NCBI GenBank assembly: GCA_964490005.1 | Contig: CAZBBB010000066.1 | Span: 1 to 17,756, forward strand | Reading direction: 5' to 3' | Source: CAZBBB01 sp964490005 | Lineage (GTDB): Bacteria; Planctomycetota; B15-G4 | DNA: 17,756 nt | Part shown: positions 7,746 to 12,850 of the stretch, in pieces | Position numbering within the stretch: the first letter of the stretch is position 1 | Layout: each line of letters begins with the position of its first letter | Made by a program: the position numbers and the translations under genes | The notes under the pieces: generated by a model | Database searches by the model: none | Seen by the model: only the letters and a program-made list of their open reading frames with translations | Told to the model about the DNA's origin: nothing

Positions 7746-8159
7746 ATGGAGTTGACGTGCGTGGTCGGCTGGCTGCGCGAGGTGCGCTTCGACCGCCTCG
7801 GCTGCTTCACGTATTCGCCCGAGGCCGGCACCGAAGGCCACGAACTCCCCGACCGCGTGCCGCACGAAGTCGCCGAAGAGCGCCGCGCCGCCGTCATGGA
7901 GCTGCAGCGCGAGTTGCTCGAGTCCTCCAACCGCGCGCGCATCGGCACGACCGACGAAGTGCTCGTCGACGCCGTCGAGAAAGCCTCCTCGGGCTCGGGC
8001 CGCCTCGCCATCGGTCGCACCGTGCGCGACGCCCCCGAAGTCGACGGCCGCGTGCTCATCGAACTCCCCGCCAAGGGCCGCGCCCCGAAACCCGGCGCCT
8101 TCGTGCGCGTGAAACTCACCGGCACGCGCGGCTACGACCTCGTCGGCAAGCTCGCGTAA
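7746..8159 (+). pseudogene. Truncated second copy of the rimO 3' end (TRAM-domain fragment, frame intact)
   Basis: An open frame of 137 codons starts at ATG 7746; its first five codons are unrelated to rimO. From codon 6 it matches rimO residues 300-305, then jumps to residue 338 and continues to the end. The 32-residue loss is exactly one in-frame 96-bp deletion. It therefore lacks the N-terminal and radical-SAM domains but keeps the final part of the radical-SAM fold edge and a whole TRAM RNA-binding domain. There are no frameshifts or internal stops. I count 15 amino-acid changes and 11 silent codon changes relative to rimO, plus TAA instead of TAG. Some changes (DEVLVD; FVRVKLTG) look closer to the usual RimO TRAM sequence than the intact gene's. 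No good ribosome-binding site precedes ATG 7746. It is probably a remnant, but a small expressed TRAM protein cannot be excluded. Confidence 0.8.
7761..8159 (+). repeat. Direct repeat, right copy (rimO 3' end with 96-bp deletion)
   Basis: This pairs with 3734-4228. The left edge is sharp: GTGGTCGGCTGGCTGCGCGA is identical from 7761, and the base before it differs. Divergence is uneven. About 21 mismatches fall in the part matching 3841-4160, and 15 fall in the last 68 bp. Together with the left copy it brackets 4229-7760, which holds the two exported-protein genes. Confidence 0.93.
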
Positions 8160-8184
8160 GGGACGCGGGGGGCGCGGGCGACCA

Positions 8185-8892
8185 CTACCAGGGCGACGGC
8201 GATGACGGGAGCCCGGGAACGACGAGGCGGGAAGTCTCGGCTTGCGGCAGCCGGATGAACTGCCAGCGCGCCTCGAGAAACACGTCCTGATTCAGCCGCC
8301 AGGTCTCGGGATTCCACGCTCTGTCGCGGGATGTGTACGCGATGACCTGGCGCGGCCAGCCGTGCGTGACGCCGATCTCGATTTCGTCCTCCAGCGCCGC
8401 GCGGACTTGGATGATGCCGTGGTACGGCCTGCGAGTGCCCGGTGGGGAGCCGCTCCATTCCGCCACGAGATGGTGGTCCGACCACTCGAGCAGCGTGCAG
8501 CTTGTCTCGAAGAGGCCGGCTCGCACGGCCGCGCAGATCTCGGCGAGCACCTCGTGTCTGTCCCAGGGCTTGTCGGCCACATACGCATTGACCTCCCACC
8601 ACTCCCGGCCCCCGCGGGAGGGCTGGATCGCGGGCTCGTAGACCTGGCGGGCGCCCGATGAGCTCAGCGTGCCGTCCGAGGCCAGCCAGTCGCTGGCCTT
8701 CAGGAGCACGCACGCCACGTGAGTTCCTGACGGATTCGGCGGCGCGGACGACAAGGCGCTCGTCGTCGGTGCGCTGCTGCACGCGACACCTCCGTACGCG
8801 CACAGCGCGGCAAGGGCGAGACGCGAGACGAGAGTGCGCACGGTCCGTGCTCGACGGCTCGGAAGCTGGTTCGCATGGCTGGCGTTCGACAC
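8185..8892 (-). CDS. Putative lipoprotein of unknown function
   Basis: 235 residues from a GTG start, with GGGAG (8899-8903) 6 nt upstream. The N terminus has an Arg-rich stretch, then LVSRLALAALCAYGGVAC, a lipoprotein-like signal. The cysteine at the likely cleavage site is preceded by G-V-A rather than the usual L/V/I at -3, so lipidation is plausible but not certain. The mature region begins with a Ser/Pro/Thr-rich linker, then a compact Trp-rich domain (REWWEVNAYVADKPWDRHE, LLEWSDHHLVAEWSG, ARWQFIRLP). I recognise no family. It is convergent with the rimO fragment (stop codons 26 nt apart) and divergent from the protease-like gene at 9118. If it acts outside the cytoplasm it would be anchored to a membrane. 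Confidence 0.7.
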   Translation of the reverse strand: MSNASHANQLPSRRARTVRTLVSRLALAALCAYGGVACSSAPTTSALSSAPPNPSGTHVACVLLKASDWLASDGTLSSSGARQVYEPAIQPSRGGREWWEVNAYVADKPWDRHEVLAEICAAVRAGLFETSCTLLEWSDHHLVAEWSGSPPGTRRPYHGIIQVRAALEDEIEIGVTHGWPRQVIAYTSRDRAWNPETWRLNQDVFLEARWQFIRLPQAETSRLVVPGLPSSPSPW

Positions 8893-8924
8893 ATCGCGCT
8901 CCCGTAGTGATCCGTGCTGCTCGC

Positions 8925-8960
8925 GGCGGCTCTCCCTCCGGAAGGGAGAACCCAGCCGCC
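8925..8960. promoter_or_regulatory. Bulged hairpin / inverted repeat between divergent genes
   Basis: TCTCCCT (8931-8937) pairs with AGGGAGA (8943-8949) across a 5-nt loop. The flanking GGCGGC (8925-8930) pairs with GCCGCC (8955-8960) past a 5-nt bulge. Together this gives a 13-bp bulged stem in the 225-bp gap between the lipoprotein gene (minus) and the retropepsin-like gene (plus). It could act as an operator, or as a leader structure in the minus-strand transcript. A perfect AAGGAGG at 9044-9050 has no start codon at a useful distance. I see nothing else in this gap. Confidence 0.35.
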
Positions 8961-9117
8961 CCGATCATCGCCGGGTGCTTGGTTCAGCCCTCACGGATAC
9001 ACGGGGCATTGCAGGGCTGCAGTGCTTGCGAGACGGGATTCTCAAGGAGGCCCTCACGGCACCCGGCTCCGTACCTACCCCCGCTCGGCGACTTGCCCGC
9101 CGTGCGACACTGGCGGC

Positions 9118-11328
9118 ATGCCTGCGCGCGTGGCATCTCGCAGTTGCCGGCCTGGCGCACCTCGCACCCGGCGTGCGATGTGCCGTTGCGCAGCGGGCGC
9201 CGGGGCCTTGCTGGCTCTGCTGCTGCCGGCCGACGGAGCGCGCGCGACCCTGGCGCCGCCGCAGGACAGCGGTGCCGAGGTGCTGGCCCGATACGCGGCG
9301 GCTCTCGACGACACGACGACGCGGGTCGCCGCGGGCGACGTCGAACTGCTGGGCCGAGTCGAGGGCGCGCGCGGCACCAGGCAATGGAGGATGTTGCTGC
9401 GGTTGGACCCGCCCTCGATGCGCGAGGAACTGAGTGACGGCGCCACGCCCGCCGGCGCGGCGACCTCCGCGCTCGTCTCGAGCGCGCACCGCGCCTGGGG
9501 CGTGCCCGGTTCCTCCGGCGCGGACGGCGCGGACGCCGAGCCCGGCGCTTCGGTCCCCTTTCCGCGAGAGCTGCCCGTCGGCGTGTCCGTCGCCATCACG
9601 GACCGCCTCAATGAACTGAGACTGATGCTGCAACCGCAGCGCTTCACCGAGAGCGTGAGCGTCGATGCTTCGAGCACGGAGTTGCCCGCGACTCCCGGCT
9701 GGCCGAGCGCCGGTGAGACGGTACCGGCCGACGTTGCCCCCGGTCGCGCGGTGACGTCGCTGCTGCTCGCCAATCCGGCAGCGCTCGTGGTGCGCGCGCA
9801 CTTCGACCGCGAGACCGGCCTGCTGATCGGCCTCGATCAACCGTGGACCATCACGCGGCCCTGGGTGCGCTTGAGCGACTGGCGCAGCGCGGGCGGATTG
9901 CGGCTGCCCATGCGCCGCATCCAGGGCAGCGAGGCCTTCCCGGCCGTCACGACCCTCATCGAGGAAGTGCGCGCGGGTCTGTCCGTGCCGGACGAACTCT
10001 TCGCGGGCGACCCGTACGTGCCGCGCCGCAGCGCGGCCGAAATCGCGGGACTGCGCATCGTGCCGTCCACCGTGCCGGGGACCGGCTACATCACGCTGCA
10101 GGACGTGCGCGCCAACGGCCAGCCGGCGGCCGCGCTCTTCGATACGGCGGCGGATGGCGTCTTCCTGCATCCGGCGCTGCTGCAATCGCTTGGAGTCGGG
10201 ATGTTCGCGACGCGGGAGTCGCAAGCGCTCTTCGCCAGCACGACCACGAGCGTGCATCACCTCGCGCTGCTGGAGATCGGCATCGAGCGCCTGCACCAGC
10301 TTCCGGCCTTCGGGTCGGAGATTCCCCGATTGGCGGAGTTTCAGTCGTCGCAGCAGCCGCGCATCGTGATCGGCGGCTGGCCGATCATGCAGTTCAACCC
10401 CGTGCTCGATCTGCGGAACGGCCGCCTGGTGTCGCGCGGCCCGCAGCCTGCGCCGCTGCCGCCGCGCGGCACGCGATTCGAGATCCCGCTGGGGGGCTCG
10501 GCCGACGAACGCGGCGTCCACTACTTCGACATCGAGGTCTCGAGCGGCAAGCGCGTCGCGCAGGTCCTGCTCGACACCGGCATGCCCTACCTTCTGCGGC
10601 TCTCGGCGTCGGGCATGCGCCGACTCGGCTTGCCGACGACGCGCGAGTTCTGGGCCGAGCGCGGCGGCGCGGTGATGCCGCTGGCCGGTGCGGGCGGTCA
10701 GGTCGGCGCGGACCTGCTCGTGCGCGTCAGGGAACTGTACGTGGGGCCGATCACGTATCAGGCGCCGTACGTGCTGCTCGCGGGCCTGGGCGATTCGCCC
10801 GAGGCGCTGGACTTCCCGTGGGACGGCCTGCTCGGTGCGGGCGCGCTGCTGCCCTTCGATCGCGCGGGCTTCGACGGCGTGCGCGGTGTCCTCGAAGTGG
10901 AGGTCTCGAGCGCTGCGGAGGTCGGAGACACGGCCGCCGGCGGCTCCGCGAACGGACGCGTGATCCGCACGCCGTCGGGCTTTCCTGCGGCACGACTCGT
11001 GGCCGGCGGAACGCGCGTCGTCGTGGGCGACCCCGGCGTGATGACGGGCTTCTTCCTGCGCACGAACGATCCGGACGATGGCGGGACGCCGCCGCTGCTG
11101 CCCAGCGTCTTCGCCGTGCAGCCCCGCAGCCCCGCGGCCCGAGCGGGGATTCGGGTGGGAGACCGGCTCGCGCGCATCGACGGCGCCTCCATCGCCGGCA
11201 TGCCGCTCGCCGAGATCACGCCGGCTCTCTGGCTCGACACCGGCGAGCACGTGACGCTGTCCTTCGCGCGGAGCGCCGCGGGTGACGCTTCCGGCAAGAT
11301 CGAGTGGATCGACGTGACCTTGCCCTGA
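9118..11328 (+). CDS. Exported tandem retropepsin-like aspartyl protease with C-terminal PDZ domain
   Basis: 736 residues from the ATG at 9118. The reading frame stays open upstream to a GTG at 8914, but that adds no export signal. An ATG at 9178 is also possible. No clear ribosome-binding site is visible. The signal segment is CAAGAGALLALLLPADGARA (about residues 24-43). Residues ~50-320 look like a LolA-like beta domain (YAAALDDTTTRVAAGDVELL; WGVPG; LDQPWTITRPWVRLSDW). Two pepsin-like half-domains follow: LFDTAADG (D342, motif DTA instead of DTG/DSG) and LLDTGMPY (D486, canonical DTG), with matching later segments IVIGGWP and WDGLLGAGALLPFD. A PDZ half (VFAVQPRSPAARAGIRVGDR, about residue 664 on) closes the protein. 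Retropepsins need two DTG lobes, here possibly supplied by one chain. The Ala in lobe 1 may weaken catalysis. Expected location: periplasm or cell surface. Confidence 0.87.
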   Translation: MPARVASRSCRPGAPRTRRAMCRCAAGAGALLALLLPADGARATLAPPQDSGAEVLARYAAALDDTTTRVAAGDVELLGRVEGARGTRQWRMLLRLDPPSMREELSDGATPAGAATSALVSSAHRAWGVPGSSGADGADAEPGASVPFPRELPVGVSVAITDRLNELRLMLQPQRFTESVSVDASSTELPATPGWPSAGETVPADVAPGRAVTSLLLANPAALVVRAHFDRETGLLIGLDQPWTITRPWVRLSDWRSAGGLRLPMRRIQGSEAFPAVTTLIEEVRAGLSVPDELFAGDPYVPRRSAAEIAGLRIVPSTVPGTGYITLQDVRANGQPAAALFDTAADGVFLHPALLQSLGVGMFATRESQALFASTTTSVHHLALLEIGIERLHQLPAFGSEIPRLAEFQSSQQPRIVIGGWPIMQFNPVLDLRNGRLVSRGPQPAPLPPRGTRFEIPLGGSADERGVHYFDIEVSSGKRVAQVLLDTGMPYLLRLSASGMRRLGLPTTREFWAERGGAVMPLAGAGGQVGADLLVRVRELYVGPITYQAPYVLLAGLGDSPEALDFPWDGLLGAGALLPFDRAGFDGVRGVLEVEVSSAAEVGDTAAGGSANGRVIRTPSGFPAARLVAGGTRVVVGDPGVMTGFFLRTNDPDDGGTPPLLPSVFAVQPRSPAARAGIRVGDRLARIDGASIAGMPLAEITPALWLDTGEHVTLSFARSAAGDASGKIEWIDVTLP

Positions 11329-11420
11329 GCGCGGCGCTCGGCCACGCCGCCAGCAACGCCGTCCTGCTCGGCATCGACTGACATCACGACCCGGCACTCG
11401 ACTCCCGGCTCCGCACTCAT

Positions 11421-11453
11421 CCCCCGTCGCGACGAGCCGCGCGGCGTCGGGGG
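11421..11453 (+). terminator. Possible terminator hairpin after the retropepsin-like gene
   Basis: CCCCCG (11421-11426) pairs with CGGGGG (11448-11453). After one T-T mismatch, CGC (11428-11430) pairs with GCG (11444-11446). It lies 93 bp after the stop codon, with no U-tract. It could serve Rho-dependent or atypical termination, or just reflect GC richness. Confidence 0.3.
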
Positions 11454-11456
11454 GCA

Positions 11457-11568
11457 CGATGGGTGTGCGCCGAGGCGAGCTTCGTAGTCGTTTGGGCTGT
11501 CGACGGCGCAGCCGTCGACTTGGCCAAACGACGAGGGATTCTGTCCGAGTCTCGGCGCACACCCATCG
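11457..11568. repeat. Three-tier nested palindrome
   Basis: Three perfect inverted repeats share one centre. The outer arms are 18 bp (CGATGGGTGTGCGCCGAG, 11457-11474, with 11551-11568). The middle arms are 9 bp (GTCGTTTGG, 11487-11495, with 11524-11532). The inner arms are 9 bp (GTCGACGGC, 11499-11507, with 11511-11519) around the loop GCA. The sequence between outer and middle arms is unpaired and asymmetric. The whole 112-nt unit can fold as one long hairpin on either strand. It could be a dispersed intergenic repeat (REP- or MITE-like), a structured RNA or a regulatory element. No target-site duplication is obvious. Confidence 0.85.
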
Positions 11569-11619
11569 GGATCGCCCTGAGCGCGCCGCTCACGCATCCT
11601 CCCCCGCGCCGCCGTTCGT

Positions 11620-11625
11620 TACGAT
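11620..11625 (+). promoter_or_regulatory. Possible -10 box of the pgsA cluster
   Basis: GTTACGATG contains TACGAT, a fair -10 match, 50 nt before the pgsA GTG start and after the nested palindrome. It is one of few AT-containing hexamers there. No clear -35 box is seen. Confidence 0.25.
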
Positions 11626-11675
11626 GCGTCCCAAGTGCGTCGCCGCCGGCGACACTCCGCGCCGGAGCCGCGAGC

Positions 11676-12284
11676 GTGAATCTCCCCAACCGGATCACGA
11701 TGGGCCGGTTCGCGCTCGCGCTGCTGTTCTTCGCGTTCCTGGAGTTCGCGCGCGTCGACGTGGCGCCCGAGTGGTGGAAGCCGGCTGCGGCGGCCGCGAT
11801 GTTCATCCTGGCGGTGGCGACGGACGCGCTCGACGGCTATCTGGCCCGCAAGCTGGGCCTGCAGAGCGACTTCGGCCGCATCGCCGACCCGGTCGTCGAC
11901 AAGGTCATCGTGGCGGGCGGGATGATCTTCCTCACGGCCTTCGCGTGGGGGCGGGCCGTGCTGCCGATCTGGATGGTGGTGCTGATCATCAGCCGCGAGT
12001 TCATGGTGTCGGGGCTGCGCGGCTTCATCGAGGCGCGCGGCGTGGCCTTCCCGGCGCGCTGGGACGGCAAGCTCAAGATGATCCTGCAGTGCATCGCGAT
12101 CCCGGCGATCTTCGTGCAGCGCGCGGTCGACCTGGGCGCGCCCGGCGAGCGCTGGCTGGTGCTGTCCTTCGAGTGGCTGGTGCTGCTCTCGGTCTGGCTG
12201 ACCTTCGCGCTGACGATGATCAGCGGGGCTCGCTACGTGACGGCCGCCGCCCGCGTGCTGCGCACGCACGGCGAGCGGCCTTGA
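11676..12284 (+). CDS. pgsA: CDP-diacylglycerol-glycerol-3-phosphate 3-phosphatidyltransferase
   Basis: 202 residues from the GTG at 11676, with GGAG (11664-11667) 8 nt upstream. The frame is open further upstream, but the family begins with NLPNxxT, as here (NLPNRITMGR). PgsA is an inner-membrane enzyme that transfers phosphatidyl from CDP-diacylglycerol to glycerol-3-phosphate, giving phosphatidylglycerol phosphate, the committed step to phosphatidylglycerol. The CDP-alcohol phosphotransferase signature D-x2-DG-x2-AR-x8-G-x3-D-x3-D is complete (D50, D53, G54, A57, R58, G67, D71, D75). Several hydrophobic membrane segments follow, with SREFMVSGLRGFIEARG between two of them, typical of PgsA. 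Ten bases separate its stop from pgpA, the next enzyme of the pathway. Confidence 0.95.
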   Translation: MNLPNRITMGRFALALLFFAFLEFARVDVAPEWWKPAAAAAMFILAVATDALDGYLARKLGLQSDFGRIADPVVDKVIVAGGMIFLTAFAWGRAVLPIWMVVLIISREFMVSGLRGFIEARGVAFPARWDGKLKMILQCIAIPAIFVQRAVDLGAPGERWLVLSFEWLVLLSVWLTFALTMISGARYVTAAARVLRTHGERP

Positions 12285-12294
12285 GCGCGGCGCG

Positions 12295-12831
12295 ATGAGC
12301 GCCGACGGGCTGCACGCGGGGCGCTCGGCGCTGCGCCGCCTGCTCGGCAGCGCCTGCGGCGCGGGCCATCTGCCCGGCGCGCCGGGCACCTGGGGCAGCC
12401 TCGTCACGGTGCTCTTGCTGCTCGCGCTGTCGGGCCTGGACGGCGCCTTCGCCGGCGCGGGCGTCTCCTTCTCGCTGGCGACGGCGACGGGTCTGGTCGT
12501 GGTGCTGCTGCTGCTCGGCGTCGTCCTCGGCGGGCATGCGGCGCGCGACTACGGCACCGAGGACCCCGGCGCCTTCGTCCTCGACGAAGTCGTCGGGCAG
12601 CTCGTCGCGCTGCTGCCGGTGATCGCGGCCGGCCCGGGCCCCTTGCCGCCGCTGCAGGTCGCGCTGGCGCTGCTGCTGTTCCGCGCCTTCGACATCGCCA
12701 AGCCGCCGCCCTGTCGCGCGCTCGAAGAGTTGCCGGGCGGTGCCGGTATCATGGCCGACGACGTCATGGCGGGGCTCTACGCGGCGGGCCTGCTGGTCGG
12801 CGCGCAGGCCGCGGGCCTGCTGGGCACCTGA
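12295..12831 (+). CDS. pgpA: Phosphatidylglycerophosphatase A
   Basis: 178 residues. PgpA removes phosphate from phosphatidylglycerol phosphate to give phosphatidylglycerol, using the product of the adjacent pgsA. Family motifs in order are GHLPGAPGTWGSL near residue 24, EDPGAFVLDEVVGQLVAL near 89 with the acidic pair D97-E98, FRAFDIAKPPPCRALEELPG from 129, and GIMADDVMAGLY from 151 with D155-D156. Hydrophobic segments lie at ~36-54, 61-80, 100-112 and 120-130, fitting a membrane protein of normal family size. The ATG at 12295 follows pgsA by 10 bp with no strong ribosome-binding site, consistent with translational coupling. Confidence 0.95.
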   Translation: MSADGLHAGRSALRRLLGSACGAGHLPGAPGTWGSLVTVLLLLALSGLDGAFAGAGVSFSLATATGLVVVLLLLGVVLGGHAARDYGTEDPGAFVLDEVVGQLVALLPVIAAGPGPLPPLQVALALLLFRAFDIAKPPPCRALEELPGGAGIMADDVMAGLYAAGLLVGAQAAGLLGT

Positions 12832-12833
12832 GA

Positions 12834-12838
12834 GGAGG
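12834..12838 (+). promoter_or_regulatory. Ribosome-binding site of the HAMP-SpoIIE gene
   Basis: GGAGG, just after the pgpA stop, sits 12 nt before the ATG at 12851. It supports that start over the open frame upstream, which runs into pgpA. Confidence 0.5.
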
Positions 12839-12850
12839 GCGGCGAGCGGC

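Larger units (their letters stand above)
11329..11675. other. Intergenic region upstream of pgsA
   Basis: This stretch of 347 bases has no gene I can support. It contains a GC-rich hairpin (11421-11453), a three-tier palindrome (11457-11568) and a -10-like TACGAT (11620-11625), listed separately. The pgsA reading frame stays open back through the palindrome to 11463, but that extension is not part of PgsA, whose family starts at NLPNRIT. Confidence 0.7.

Noticed and set aside
4229..7760. A classical integrative or transposable element
   Set aside because: I find no recombinase, terminal inverted repeats or short target duplication. Only the long rimO repeats bracket the region, so I report it as a possible island rather than a named mobile element.
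8914..9117. A GTG start 68 codons upstream for the retropepsin-like protein
   Set aside because: The extension has no signal-peptide character and overlaps the intergenic hairpin. The ATG at 9118 leads directly into an export signal.
8965..11562. An 865-codon minus-strand open frame opposite the retropepsin-like gene (similar long antisense frames lie at 2282-3910, 12764-14395 and 14829-17174)
   Set aside because: These show Arg/His/Ala-rich low-information sequence and no motifs, while the opposite strand carries clear families. Long antisense frames are expected at this GC content.
11463..11675. An N-terminal extension of PgsA through the nested palindrome
   Set aside because: The added 71 residues have no PgsA similarity, and the family starts at NLPNxxT. 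The frame is open only by composition.
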